NCBI GenBank assembly: GCA_028641055.1
Contig: CM054057.1
Span: forward strand, 403,052,814-403,116,813
Reading direction: 5' to 3'
Length of the DNA stretch: 64,000 bases
From: Alopecurus myosuroides
Lineage: Eukaryota > Streptophyta > Magnoliopsida > Poales > Poaceae
Shown here: piece after piece, positions 11,001-21,867 of the stretch
How positions within the stretch are numbered: the first letter of the stretch is position 1
Layout: each line of letters starts with the position of its first letter
Program-made: the position numbers and the translations under genes
The notes under the pieces: model-generated
Told to the model about the DNA's origin: nothing
Seen by the model: the letters and a program-made list of their open reading frames with translations, nothing else
Databases searched by the model: none

Positions 11001-11476
11001 TTCTAAGGACTACCCCTAACCGATCAACCGGATACACACCATTCTTCCTGGTATATGGAGCTGAGGCCGTGTTGCCCACTGAACTAGAGCATGACTCGCC
11101 CCGAGTAACCCTCTACACTGAGGCGGAGGCGAGAGAAGCTCGAGAAAATGACGTTGACCTGCTAGAAGAAGCAAGAGAGCTAACTCTGTCACGTTCAGCC
11201 ATTTATCAGCAAAACCTGAGGCGTTATCACAGCCGGAAGGTAAACCCAAGGGTGTTCCGAGAAGGAGACATGGTCCTTAGGCTTGTGCAGCGCACGGCCG
11301 GGATGCACAAGCTATCCCCTCTGTGGGAAGGGCCCTTCATTGTGAGCAAGGCTCTACACAATGATGCCTACTACCTAGTTGACGCACAGGCACCCCAGAA
11401 GAACAGGCCGGATAAAGCTGGAGAGGAATCTAAGCGCCCCTGGAATGTAGCTCTACTCCGCCGTTTTCATTCATGA
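8033..11476 (+). CDS. pol: T pol: RT, RNase H, archaeal-type RNase H, integrase
   Basis: Copies the element's RNA into DNA and inserts it into the genome. The frame is open after the amber at 8030; the first ATG is at 8096 (1126 residues counted from there). RT: VDYTDLNKACPKDPFPLPRI and the catalytic YVDD at residues 180-183. The first RNase H has YIAAT where active enzymes have FCDAS, so its first catalytic Asp is gone. A second, archaeal-type RNase H starts at WKMHFDGS (Asp 467) and includes NNVAEYEAL. A spacer with repeated PGT/SGT units follows (about 10000-10140). Integrase: HHCC finger ending CNGC at 807-810, DDE triad Asp839, Asp898, Glu934 (59 and 36 apart, as expected), and a GPF..K C-terminal domain. 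This part is intact, but its link to gag is broken by stops. Confidence 0.85.
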   Translation, partial: ESELIHFLRENRDVFAWSNEDLPGVLRELVEHSLHVRPDAKPVKQAMRRFGDERRKAIGDQITKLLISGFIMEVLHPDWLANPVMVEKKKEDPKAKTAWRMCVDYTDLNKACPKDPFPLPRIDQVIDSTAGCELLSFIDAYSGFHQIPLNPADQIKNAFITPYGTYCYRVMCFGLRNAGATYQRCMQKCLHDQIGKNVQVYVDDIVIKKKQTHTLLSDIEETFANLRKYRMKLNPTKCTFGVPAGKLLGFLVSSRGIEANPSKIKAIESMSLPRSLKDVQKFTGCLASLSRFLGRMGEKALPLYQLMKKSDKFVWTSQADVAFRELKTMLGSAPILASPLPKEPMLLYIAATNRVVSVVIVVEREEEGKKVQWPVYYLSEVLSSSKQNYPHYRKMTYGVYLGAKKLKHYFQEHPIIVVSTAPISEIMGNKEASGRVAKWAIELAAYSPLYARREAIKSQTLADFLVDWAEMQYDPPLPETNYWKMHFDGSKVKEGFGAGVVLTSPKRDQLKYVLQIHFKASNNVAEYEALVHGLRVAKEIGVQRIVCYDDSDLVVQQVSGNWDALDANMASYRFLVQTMTGFFEGCEFHHIHQAENDAADELSKLGSSRQFIPPGIALEHLRKPSIKPSPNSESIFVPSLPGSEVVPMEIDWEAAKENPETVVSDPGSSTCNPGTAPFNSGTVAFIEGIISQYSGTRGLAPSSEEVFVADPMEVDEPVFPIRETPSWALPILSFLTDGTLPGDEVTARQIQRRSKGYTIINKVLHRRSPTSVLQRCVEPEEGEEILVEIHQGECGHHASSRALVNKAFRHGFFWLTSLRQAEDIVRKCNGCQRFARKIHMPASDLKTIPITWPFAVWCLDMVGPFKPPRGNMTHILVMVDKFTKWIEVKPIRKCDGVTAVSFLKDVILRYGYPHSITTDNGTNFAEGAFARFCREKRIRIDVASVAHPASNGQVERANGMVLSGIKPRLIEPLQRTPGCWLDELPAVLWILRTTPNRSTGYTPFFLVYGAEAVLPTELEHDSPRVTLYTEAEAREARENDVDLLEEARELTLSRSAIYQQNLRRYHSRKVNPRVFREGDMVLRLVQRTAGMHKLSPLWEGPFIVSKALHNDAYYLVDAQAPQKNRPDKAGEESKRPWNVALLRRFHS

Positions 11477-12124
11477 GAAAAAATTGTATGTATCTCCTCA
11501 ACCGAGTTAAAATTCTAGTCGGCACTCCGAATTCAAACTCGGGGACTGCCTGTGCGAAAACCTTGCCTTGTGTTGTTTACTTTATTTCCTTTGTCTACTC
11601 GGTTGGTCTACTTAGAATTTCATGCGCATATCTAGTAGTGTGTTTAAACCCACGGGCCAACTCTTCGACTCTGCTGTTGTCCGCAACTCAGCTTCATGGC
11701 AAGCAAGAGAACAAGCCAAAGGTCAATGAGCACATGAAAAATTTCTAAGGAAAAGAGAAGTGTAGCAACCGACTAGAGTGTTCTTTACTGTTCTGTTGTC
11801 TCTTTTCGGTTAAGTGGTGGGCAGCGTTACCATGCAGTTTTCTAAGTGGCTAAGTATCTGAAACTCGAACTTTGAAATCGTGTGACTCGACTACCAAAAA
11901 GCCACAACTGGCAGGTAAGAGCAGAGACAAAGAGAATGAGTGAATGAAAAATGCAACTCGGGGACATGCATTAAAACGCAACCCGGCATTGAGCCAGAGT
12001 TGCTAAACAGTTAACTAAACAAAATTGAGTAGCAAAGGACTTAAAGCATAAACTTGTTCGATACATATGCACCTGGCATCTCAGGGGATCTGATGAGATT
12101 GTTTAGAGATAAAATATGCAGGAG
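11477..12124 (+). other. T spacer between pol and the antisense gene
   Basis: About 650 bases with no supported gene. It contains several CTCGGGGAC units (near 11540 and 11955) like those in the pol spacer. The antisense gene ends convergently at 12125. Confidence 0.5.
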
Positions 12125-15100
12125 TTAAACAGCAGTGGAGGCAGTATCCGTGTTGGTGCTGGAAGGTGTTTCCAGCTCGGAGGTTGTAGAGCTTGGCTCG
12201 GCTGCAGAAGGAGTTGCAGTAGTGGAGGTTGGCTCTGAGGCGGAGTTGGAGCCCTAAGTGGCCGCAGTGCTGGGCAGAGCGTAGAGCCTCTGAGGTCGCA
12301 GCCCCAGTTGCGCCCAACTCGGGAGCTAGGTCGCTAATCACCATATCAATGGTGACGGCAGCCTCCTGCGTGATGGGTTGCGACTGCTCAGTCTCCGGGT
12401 TGGCTTCCAACCCGAAGTCCTATGCGGCGCTGCGCTGCTCGGTCTCCATCCTTTCAGCCTCTTCCTGGTCAGACCCCTCCTGCTCCTCTTCTTCGGCATC
12501 CTGGCCTTGCTCTTCATCGCCATCATCCTCGAACTCGGCTTCGCCTTCATCCTCCTCGCCCTCAACATCCGTATCCGGCTCGGTGGGGCCGTCAATGTAC
12601 AAGCTGGTGTCAGCATAAGAGGCAAGCTCGTAGGCCACTTCTTTCCGGCGGTAGACGCACGCGGGGCGTGTAGTCCACTTGGATCCATTGCGCCGAGTGC
12701 CAATCCTGTCGAGATCCAGGTTCTCGTACATGGACATAATGAAGTGAAGGAGCTCGTCAGCGCCTCCCCAAGCTGCGGAAGCATGCCACTTCTTCAACTC
12801 CACCTTGACCTGGTCCAGGTTGGTGGCGATGTCACGAAAGGTCTCCGGAACGTCCTTCTCGGGCCAGAAAAGTTTGTGTACTTTGATTCCAGTAGACACC
12901 ATGGAGGTGCCCAAGCCTTTGAGGGAGCGGATTCGGGTCTTGAGGTTGACGAGATGATCGTTGATGCTAGAGGTATTGTCAATGCTCAGACCAGATGCGG
13001 CCCTTGCCTGCCTTGCCTTGTCCACGGCAGTTTCACCAGCGGAACGAAGTTCTGGGAAGATATCTGAATCAAAAGGAACTGAGTTGGATCAGAAACAGTG
13101 ACCATGAAGAAGTGAAACCGGGTAGAAGAAGGCAGAGAAGAAAAAGCCAAGCAAAGTAAAGAGTAGCGGTAACTCACATTCCATCTCTACCACCAGGGCT
13201 CCCAGCTTGATCTTCCAGTCTTCTGCATCTTGGATTTGCTTGTCCTGCAGGCGGCGCGAGTCGCTGATTGGAGCCTCGAGGGCCTGGTTCCATTCCTTCA
13301 GCATTTGGATTTCCATCTCGAATGCCCGCTTCTGGGCAGCAGCTATTTTCTTGATCTCTTGCTTCTCGCGGGCATGGTTGCTGGCAATCTGGAGTGCATC
13401 TGAAAGATCAATCTGGAGCTTCTCGAAGTCCGCTCTCTCGGCCTTGCGCTCTTTCTCTATCTCGACCTCTCGGGCCTGCACTTGCTAGTGTGCATCAGCA
13501 GGAGTAAGGCACTGCAGGTGATGTTCCCGGAATTTCTTATATTCTTCTGCGGGTAGCACAGCACTGATTAACAGAGTAGCCAAATGGGAAAGGGAAAATG
13601 CAGAGAAGGGAGATAGGTGCTCACCTTCCAGAGAAGAGATTTTACCCTGCGCTGAGGCAGCGAAAACCTCGCAATCCTGGTGTCTCTCCACCAGGGCCTT
13701 GAGTTCGCCTGCAGAGAAGACAGCAATTGAGCAAAAAGCAAAAAACGGGCGTAAGTACAAAACGCACTAACCGAGATGCTAAAAGCTTACCCTCAATTTT
13801 CGAGAGCTAGAGAGTGCGGTCTAGGGCGTTCTTTTCCAATGCATCCTTGTCACTCTTGTCAGCCTTCAGAGCTCGGTTACGGTCTTTGGTTTGGCGGTGG
13901 TTCCAGAGAAGCTAGCGGAACACTTTGGTCCGTTTCTGGATGCTATCCTACAGGCGAGAAGGAAAGAGTTTAAGTTTTGGAAGATTTGGCCCGAGTAAAT
14001 ATCAACTCGGTTGAGTTTTCAGCTACTCAGCCCGAACCTCGGGGAATGGGGTAATGGCTAAGAGAAGAAAAGAAGAAAGAAGCAAACTAGCAACTCGGAG
14101 AATTCAGAAAGAGATAAAACACTTACCACATAGCTTTGCTCAATGTCTTCGATGTTCTTGCGCAAGACGAACAACTTGCCGGCCATGGTGCTGCAGGGAC
14201 TGGCTACTGCCATGCCAATAGGGCCGACGTCGGCTTTGTTCCAGTCTGTCCGGTAGTGATCGAGCTTGCCTAACTCGGTACCATCCCAGGCAGCGTTGCC
14301 AAATACCTTGCAGTCCTAGGTTTTCTCAATGTGGCCTACCCGGTCCAGGATAGCTGCAACATCTTCTTCAGGAAGCGTCTCGTCATCTTCCTGGCGAGAG
14401 GAGATTTCCTTGATAAGAAGGGAAGCTTTCTTCCCCTTTGACGAAGAAAGGTTTGCGTCTTTTCGCTCTTTCAGAGTCATTAGCCGCTCTTCTTCCTGCG
14501 ACATATGGATCCGGTGGCGCTCTTGCAGGTCTTTCCAGTACGCTGGGAAGTCGCGCTTCTCATTGGCACTCGCTCCAGCACCTAGCTTATCTGCAGGGCC
14601 AAAGGTGGCGTCAACTGGAACTAAACTGCCGTTTGGATTGGCTGTTTTCTTCTTGGGGTTCTTGGGCAGCGGGGTGGCCTGTCCGCCTTGAGGCTGGAAG
14701 GGCAGCAACGATTGCCCGGCTTGTGAGGCGCCACGCTTTGGCTGATGCCGGGTTGGCTCAGCACTTGCCTTGGCGGTTTTCTTGATGCTTGGCGTGGGGG
14801 TTGGCCGAGAAGGTGGTGGCACTTGGCGAACTGGTGGAGATGATTGTTGAGTTGGTGGTGGAACTTGGGTGAGAGGTGGAGTTGCCTGCTGAGTTGGCGG
14901 CGCAGGTGGCCGGCTACTCGGTGCAGCGTCCGGATGCACTTGGTCCTGGCGGCCTGGCTCCGCCACATTGTCTTCTACCCGCTGCTCGGTAGCAGGGTCG
15001 GATCTCTCTGCGGCATCATCTTCTACCTGCTGCTCGGCATCGGGGTCGGGCTGCGCGGCAGCATTGTCTTTCGGCTGCTGATCAGCAACAGGGTCTGGCC

Positions 15101-15970
15101 GCTCCAGGGCGGCGTCCTCCCGCTGCTGCTCGGCAGTGTGTTCGGCAGTCTCCCCAGCTGATGCAGCTGGGGGAGTTGGAGGTCTCTCTGCGTTGGCAGC
15201 GTCTTGGGCAGTATGCTGCGCTTCAGGCTGCAGCTTCTCGGAGACGCGGTCGGTATCGTTCCCGGCGCCATCGTTCTCGGCGCCGAGATCTTTCTCTTCT
15301 TCAACAGGGGAGGACGCACGCATCCTACCCTGCAGTTCCTGGTTTTCATCATCATCCGAGAGCTCTACAAGCTGCTCTCGGGGCGGGGCTGATTTCCTCT
15401 TGGGACGTGGTGCAGCGGTGGCATCAGTGTCAAGAGCATCACTGGAAGAAGAAATAGAGTCAGAAGGGAAGCAGAAAAAGGAACAAGGGAGAAGCACAAC
15501 AGAGAACCAGAGTTTGCTCGGAAGTACTTACCCATCTGAGGTGGGGCGCGTCTTTTACGGGCGGTGGTGGTTTTGACTGTCGTCTTCTTCTTGGCCCTCT
15601 TGCCATGAGGTGCCTGAGCACCGCTGCCAGTCCTCTTCCGAGTAGTGGGAGCAGCCACGGACACCGGAATCGCGTCCACGGGTTCCTCTAGCTCCTCCAA
15701 CTCAGGCTCCTCTTCAGAAAAGAAAAGAAGGAAGAGTTCAGAACAAGCTAAAAAGAAGGGAAGCAAAGCAGACTGCAATTAAGCAGAAAGGTGAACCAAG
15801 TCACCTTCGTCATCTTTGGATCAATCCCGAATAGAGGCATCAACACGAGATTTACCTTCCTGTCCGGCGCGTGGGACGCAGAGGGTGGCTTGGACGTCAT
15901 ACATCGTGGCGTCATCCTCTGTTCTGTCCTCTTCCCAGTTGGCCTCAAAGATGGGCTTGTCCTCGTTCTT
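12125..15970 (-). pseudogene. T antisense gene, downstream exons
   Basis: Continuation on the minus strand of the gene that starts at 32305. I infer exons by open frame plus GT/AG borders: about 15970-15856, 15711-15532, 15441-14127, 13947-13791, 13708-13625, 13546-13178 and 13063-12125 (natural TAA at 12127-12125). The exon at 15441-14127 is Pro/Ala/Gln-rich with long low-complexity stretches and a basic segment (SIKKTAKASAEPTRHQPKRG). The exon at 13546-13178 is a strong coiled coil. The last exon begins near DIFPELRSAGETAVDKARQA and ends in a very acidic Glu/Asp tail. Amber codons interrupt it at 14318, 13914, 13809, 13487 and 12422 (first base, minus strand), and the frame also shifts near 12270. 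Exon borders are inferred; one junction (15532/15441) does not phase cleanly. Confidence 0.6.
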
Positions 15971-17553
15971 CTGGCGATTGATGTGCTATTTGTGCAAACA
16001 TAAAGCATAATGAGTTGAGTTTCGGATAAGTGGTTGTAACATCCAAGTATGAAAACACCCTAGTTGTTTTACATCTTTGTTTAATTTATGCAATGCATCA
16101 TGGCATCATCCTCATTTTATTTCTGTTGCATTGTTTTCATAATGAATCAAACATTGTTTTCACACTTGTCTGTTACAATCTTTCAAATAAAGTTTTGCAA
16201 ATCCAAAAACATCAAATGCTTCCAAATTATTTTCTTATTGGATCAACTATTAAATTGTTGCGTAATTCAATCAATCACTTTAATCAATTAATCAAGTATT
16301 TTCAAATCATTTCCAAACTCAAGCCATCTCTCAAAATCTTTAATCCTTTGAATCCATGAAATTCACCACTAATTTGAATTCCTTAAATCACTTTTAAAAC
16401 TCTAGGGGAAACCCTATTGATATTGCCTTGTTTTTCCAATAATAACTAATATTGCAATTTTCAATTAAATTGGTTCATTTTTAAAACAGCAAGCAAACAT
16501 TCAACTTTTTGGAAACCAAAGCCACCAAATGTTTGCTTCTAACCTAGGGAAGTTATCCAAATTTTTCCAGAATTTCCTATAAACAAAAAGCCATGTTTTT
16601 CTTCCAAAAGCAAATGCTACAAAAAAAAACAGAGAAAAATAAAAACGAGCAGCACCTAACTGCGCGCGCGGCAGCTAAGCAGCCCAGCCCGCTAAGCCTA
16701 CGCGCGCGCGCGACCCAACCCAGCTAAACCCCGCGATACCGCTTCGAGATGCGTGCCCATCTTCTTTCTGAAGTACGGCAGAGCATCCCGAGCGCCACCG
16801 CGACACCCCCGCGCGACTCCGGCGGCCCCGTCGCTCTCCCGTGCCTTTAAGTAGCCCCCTAGCCCCCTGGAAGCAACCCTAGCGCCTAGGGTTCCTCCTC
16901 CACCTCGTGTCCGCCGTCAATCGCCTCCCTCCTCCGTCATCCACCTCTCTGTTTTTCTTCCCGCCGGCGACCGCTTCTGAATCCAGCCATGGCGCCGCCA
17001 CCTCCCTCACCAACCTAGCTACCAACCACCTGCAATCGCTTCCCCACTCTCCCCTCTCCCCCTTGGACACCAGAAACATCACCGGTAAGCCCTAATTCGC
17101 CGCCGCGATCCGTTTCCTCTCCAGCCACCGTGCCTCCATTACTGAACCCGAGGACCTCGTCGCCGTTACAGGGCCTCTCGACGACGTGTGAGTACGGGAA
17201 CGACACCGCCTCCATCCCTCCTTCGCGTTGGACACTCGATCGAGCACGGAGGAGCACTGGGTCATCGACGCCGTCATCGTCTCCGCCGCGGTCACCAGCT
17301 CGCCGTCGACCACTGCGTCCTCGACAACCTGCTGTGAGCCTCTACCTCCATCTCCTCCCTCTCCCTCATGCTTGCGCATGATCTGCACGCCTCCATACAT
17401 CCAAGTCCGATCACCACCGTGCATATCCACGCCGGCGTTCATCTCTGTCAGTCGATCAAACGGACGCTCGTCAGTTTCGTCAGAAAATTCAGTCTTTGTT
17501 CGAACTGAACCTTAACCTGAAACCAACCCCTTACCTATCAAACACAGCAGAGC

Positions 17554-17607
17554 AGCGCAGCGGTACTGAACCTTTGTGCGCGCAGCGCAGGGCGCGGGTT
17601 CGAGCCG
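17554..17607 (+). other. tRNA-like A and B box motifs in I LTR
   Basis: AGCGCAGCGGTA (17554-17565) resembles a Pol III A box, and GGTTCGAGCCG (17597-17607) a B box, with a T-run starting shortly after (17620). The 3' LTR has the same at 28028 and 28071. U has GGTTCGAGTCC at the matching place (54817). A full tRNA fold was not found; this may be a tRNA-derived relic. Confidence 0.35.
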
Positions 17608-18817
17608 CAAGCCCCCACCTTTTTTTGGGTGGATTTTCTTCCACTGCGCGCAGGCCCACTGTCATAGACCCCGTGGCCACGCAAGCGTTGCGCAGTGCCA
17701 CGCTGGCCGCTGGCCCACTGCGCAGTGGCAGTGTGTAGCGTGAACTGAGTAACAAAAGGATTTCTGCGTATTTCCAAAATTCCAATTTCTTTTTAAATAG
17801 CAGAATTAAAACAAAACTTTGAAATTCGATATCTTTTGTTTTATAATTCCAACAAATACAAACTTTATATGAATTCTGATCCAATTTTTCTAATCTTTCC
17901 AAATATCCAAGTTGTGTTCTGTTTTGAGTTTTCAAAATACTTTTAAATTTCAAATTTGAATAATTCAAATGCAAATTGAAATAATTCATAACTAATTCAT
18001 ACTGTTTTCAAATAATTCAAATAAAATATGTTTTTCACACCATTTTGAATGTGCTATTCAAATATAAAATTTGTTTTATTGTTTGAATAATTTAAATTGC
18101 CTAAATAATTTAATACTTGTTTAATTCAATTAAAATTGATAAAATCATGACTTGCTTAATATAAATATTTTTGGACATGCAAATTATGTTTTCAAATCAC
18201 CAAAGTGTGAACTTTTCAAATGTGAAATTGAATTTCTGTTTTGAACAAATAAAATTCAAATAATATTTAAGCTTGTTTTAAATTCAATTAAAACTTGTTT
18301 AATACTGTTTAAATCATAACAAATTCATCCTAATTCAAATTTCAAAATGTGAAACATGTAATCCAACAAAAATTTGATGTTCTTTTCAAATATAAATTTT
18401 GCTAATTTTTTTGCACACTTTAAATTGGTGAAAACAATAATTGTATATGTGGCATGTTTAAGTAACCAAATTTTTCCAAACCTAATAAATAAGTTCTATA
18501 CTTGTTTTATTCCTTTTCCTTTGCATCTATCATTGTTATTTATTGTTATTTGTTGTTATCTTGTCATCATCATCATGCATGCATCATGATAACAACTATC
18601 ACCTAATAAATAATTGTAAATCATTTGTTCCACTTATTTCAATGGATCCTTTTCCATATGCAACCCTTGCATATGGGTCCATTTAATTTGTGCTATCTTG
18701 TTAGTCAATTCATTTTGATGCACCCATTAAATTGTCATGCATCATATTGACTGTGCACAATGCCATGAACATGATTGTTTACATTCCTGTTTTGTCTGTT
18801 TGCTTCTTCTCGAATAG

Positions 18818-18895
18818 ACGACGACGTTGAGGCAGACGACCTTTACAGCACCCCTTCTGAGGATCTAGCTCAGTACCCGGCTGATCAGTTTGCAG
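18818..18895 (+). other. Exon-like segment 1 in I 5' LTR
   Basis: 78 bases bounded by ...TTCTCGAATAG| and TTTGCAG|GCAAGT. In the frame that joins 20124 it encodes an acidic peptide (DDDVEADDLYSTPSEDLAQY then PADQFA). The donor is GC instead of GT. The same segment occurs at 29292-29369 in the 3' LTR and, with codon-wise substitutions and no indel, at 55739-55816 in U. Function unknown. Confidence 0.5.
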
Positions 18896-20123
18896 GCAAG
18901 TTATCACTCACATGAACCATCGTGTTCCTTTCAACCCTGGTTACCGATACTTTCCGTTGTCTATACTTGCTAGCCTTAGTGGTAGATGTTTCTGTTACGA
19001 ACCTATCACATGAATCCTGTAACACATGATATTGCCTCATCACCCCTCCTACAACCCATTGATTGAGCCAGTGTCTTACTAGCATGCTTAGGTTGTTTTG
19101 CTCGAGTCTGTTACCCGTTACTTTCAGTTATTATATCTTTATTATGTTCTGGGGGCTCGATGTTTAATCAATCAATCAATCATGCTAATGTTATTACTGT
19201 TAATAATAAATTGATGATAAGGCACCGGCAGGAGGCCCTGTGTGGTTTTGAGGCCTGCTAGTGTCGACCCTAATAGGAAAAGGGTCTTGTCTACTGATCC
19301 ATGATGAGCGCACTACCCGCATGTGGGAAGCGAGTATGGGCGCCCCCCTCAATTTGATTCGATTCGCATCTCGTCCAAATCATCTCATTTAGTGCGTGCT
19401 TTCTATTTGCCGCATGCATGTTTTTGCGAGCCCAGCGCAGGGTGGAACTTTTGTAGTCGGCATATAGGGGGACACGGTCTTAGAGTGCTATGAGGGTCCC
19501 TTTTCTTCGGGGCTTGATTAGCCGTGCGCCCAAGGTGCTTTGGGCTTGATGCGGAGAAGAGTTGAATTGTGTTGAGTGCCCCGCTTGGTGGGAGGCATCC
19601 CATCTGGCGGGTTATTCATACGTGTACGGCCAAATTGGTGCAACCCTGCAGGGATAATCTTCTCGAGAAGCCGTGTTTTCCGCGGTTATGGATTACTTGG
19701 TGAAAGTACTGGCTAACAAGTAGTCAGGACAACTTAAACATAATGATCAAACATGTTTCACCCAATGATTAATAACTTGACTAGTAATAGGTTATTCACA
19801 CAATAACTTGATTTCACCTTATCACAACTGTGTGAGTTATCCTCGGATCGCTTCTTCGGATAAGGGGCGAGATCCAGGATGGGTTTGTTTGCAGTTATCT
19901 TTCAGTTGGTTACAATACGCGATCTTATCCCTTTCTGATAGTTGGATATGATAGAATCTCTGTAGTTGGTTAGCGCAGCCAGTTGCAGCATATTATATAA
20001 CCCCTTCTTTCCGTTGAACCAAGTCATCTGTGCTTGTGTTGACGGGCTATACTTTGGTGAACTGTGAGTCTTGCTTGCCAGTACTTGGATGTACTGACCC
20101 CGTTGGGGCTGTGGTTTACGCAG

Positions 20124-20194
20124 ACTACGACTACGGCTACGATGACCACCAGGATGGCTACTTCGTGGAGTTTGACGATACTGCAGACGAGTAG
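20124..20194 (+). other. Exon-like segment 2 in I 5' LTR
   Basis: Follows an acceptor-like TTTACGCAG. Its first two bases complete the codon begun by the last base of 18818-18895, giving an acidic, Tyr-rich peptide (DYDYGYDDHQDGYFVEFDD) and TAG at 20192-20194. The copy in the 3' LTR is at 30598-30668. Confidence 0.45.
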
Positions 20195-20675
20195 TTAGCT
20201 GGACCAGGGCTGGATCCAGGACCTACGTGGATGGGCTTCGTCTTCTTTATTTTCTCCGGCTTCTTAAGCCTGTTGGATTTGTCTGTACCCAGACACCTTT
20301 GATTGCTTCCGCTGATGTAATGAATGCTATGTTGGGACATGTGTCCTCTGGATGATTGTATTTGCTATCTCTGCCTTAGTGAAGGCCATTTGCTACCTTA
20401 TTTCAATCTTTTGTGTCTTAGAGATATGTTGTGATCATCATTCGTTCAAAGCTGTTGACGTACAGTGCGTGATTGATATGAAGTACGTCGACAGTAGTGC
20501 CTATGACTTCTAGTGGATAGTTTACATCGACGGTGGAATAGCAGGGCTTGTGTTGTCGCGCATAAGCGCAGGCCTACCAGGAAGCTGGGACGTGGGAGCA
20601 GCTATGCCCCATAATCCAAGCACCTGCTATCCAGTTCGTACGATGAGTATCCCTTAGAAGCCAGGGTGCGACAAA

Positions 20676-20688
20676 TGGTATCAGAGCC
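20676..20688 (+). other. I primer binding site (tRNA-Met)
   Basis: TGGTATCAGAGCC, two bases after the LTR end, matches the 3' end complement of initiator tRNA-Met, the usual primer of chromoviruses. Confidence 0.9.
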
Positions 20689-21051
20689 TGTCTGCCTGTA
20701 GGATCCCTTTTTACTGGTCGCAGTTGAGTCTAGAAACTATTTTGTAGCTATATAGGAAAAATGAAACGTGAGAGTAGGAATTCTGCCATTTTTCTTCTTT
20801 CCCCACCCACCCACCCTTTTCTGGTAAGGAAGTGCAACGTTGTTTTCTGTTCTCACCTAAACTTTCAAGTTAGGATTTCACGTGTTTTGGGTTCTCTGTA
20901 GTACCTCAGGACTTTTGGTCTCGTTTTCCCGATGTTGCTTCGATATCATGTTCTTTTCAACATCCTTTTCGTCCGTTGAACCTTGTTGTTGTTTTCCACA
21001 TCCTTTTTCATCTACCGGAGTCTAATCAAAACCTTCCCCAATCATCTGCAG

Positions 21052-21867
21052 ATGGATCTCAGGTTCTACCCGCAGGTGGTTCGGATGACTCGCTGTGAGA
21101 GCACCGCCGGTTATCCGGAGATGCTGAGAGACATGGTTACCTATCTGGGGTTCCATTGGGCACCGGAGTACCAGGTCTACGAGCAGCAGCGAGAGTTTGA
21201 CCAGACCTGCTACCGGGCTATCGTCTACATTCTGTCGGATGATGGCAGGAGCATTGCCCACCGCTACGAGGCAGTAGGTTCCACAGTGGATATGGCCGTG
21301 CAGCAGGCAGCGTACGTGGGTCTCACCGTTCTCCGTGCTGACTACTGGGGGTTTGATGATTCCATCTATCGTCACATCCCCCGTGGTTACATCACGGCAG
21401 CGGGAGTTCACTTCACTCTCCACCGCAACCTGGATACCTACGAGTCTGATAGCTCCAGGCTGCACACCACTGCCCAGTTCGTGAGGCACAGTGACGCAGT
21501 TGCTTCCGCACTCTCTCAGGAGTTAGCCTCAGTCAGGGAGCAGCTCTATCTGGCTTTGACTCGTCTGGCGACGTACACAACAGACTTCGTTGGAGACGAG
21601 CGCTTTGCACGTTTCCAGCAGACACTGGGTTTTCCTCTGCCAGATGCTGGAGGTTACGAGCCGATCAGAGGCCCACTTCTCGACCTCGGAGCTGGTTACA
21701 CAGGGATTCCCCGCTATGGAGCACAGGGACACGACGCTTTCTACTTCACCACACCGAGAGTTGCTCTCAGAGCAGTTCCTATCTACATGGATCGTCGTCA
21801 TACCTACTTCCGTGGGATTCCTCCGCACCGTATCTCTCGTCGTACTACTCACCGCCGTCCTGCGTGA
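21052..21867 (+). CDS. I pre-gag ORF, unknown function
   Basis: 271 residues from ATGGATCTCAGG, chosen because U starts at the same codon (58106) and because homology to U's leader fades upstream. I do not recognise a domain. Visible: MDLRFYPQVVRMTR at the N-terminus, a Gln/Glu-rich stretch near residue 45, a conserved middle (VDMAVQQAAYVGLTVLRADY), a helical stretch near residue 165-190, and an Arg-rich C-terminus ending RRTTHRRPA. No zinc finger or transmembrane segment. It ends 209 bases before gag and lies in another frame, so it needs its own mRNA or initiation. An acceptor-like ATCATCTGCAG abuts the ATG. The same ORF in U is frameshifted. Confidence 0.75.
   Translation: MDLRFYPQVVRMTRCESTAGYPEMLRDMVTYLGFHWAPEYQVYEQQREFDQTCYRAIVYILSDDGRSIAHRYEAVGSTVDMAVQQAAYVGLTVLRADYWGFDDSIYRHIPRGYITAAGVHFTLHRNLDTYESDSSRLHTTAQFVRHSDAVASALSQELASVREQLYLALTRLATYTTDFVGDERFARFQQTLGFPLPDAGGYEPIRGPLLDLGAGYTGIPRYGAQGHDAFYFTTPRVALRAVPIYMDRRHTYFRGIPPHRISRRTTHRRPA

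Larger units (their letters stand above)
16035..20673 (+). repeat. I 5' LTR (4639 bp)
   Basis: Starts TGTAACATCC, ends GTGCGACA. It has gene-like architecture: AT-rich upstream part, TTTAAGTAG TATA-like box near 16846, GC-rich leader (about 16870-17730), a 1 kb AT-rich intron-like block, a 78-bp exon-like segment (18818-18895), a 1.2 kb intron-like block and a second exon-like segment from 20124. No long frame of its own is supported; GC-rich frames near 16880-17740 are compositional. Confidence 0.92.

Noticed and set aside
12378..13067. 229-codon plus-strand frame opposite the antisense gene of T
   Set aside because: Shadow of the acidic and coiled-coil exons. It ignores the GT/AG borders that the minus-strand frames respect.
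16907..17738. Several overlapping open frames of 60-116 codons on both strands in the I LTR leader
   Set aside because: Compositional: GC-rich leader sequence, Arg/Pro/Ser-rich translations, no start or frame consistent with U. The 3' LTR copies are only duplicates.
18568..18590. TCATCATCATCATGCATGCATCATG as a CRISPR-like or regulatory repeat
   Set aside because: Plain microsatellite; no spacers and no array. No CRISPR array was found in the window.
20124..20194. Host gene fragment captured in the LTR
   Set aside because: The same exon-like segments occur in independent LTR families at the same LTR position, so a chance capture in this copy is unlikely. An ancient capture is not excluded.
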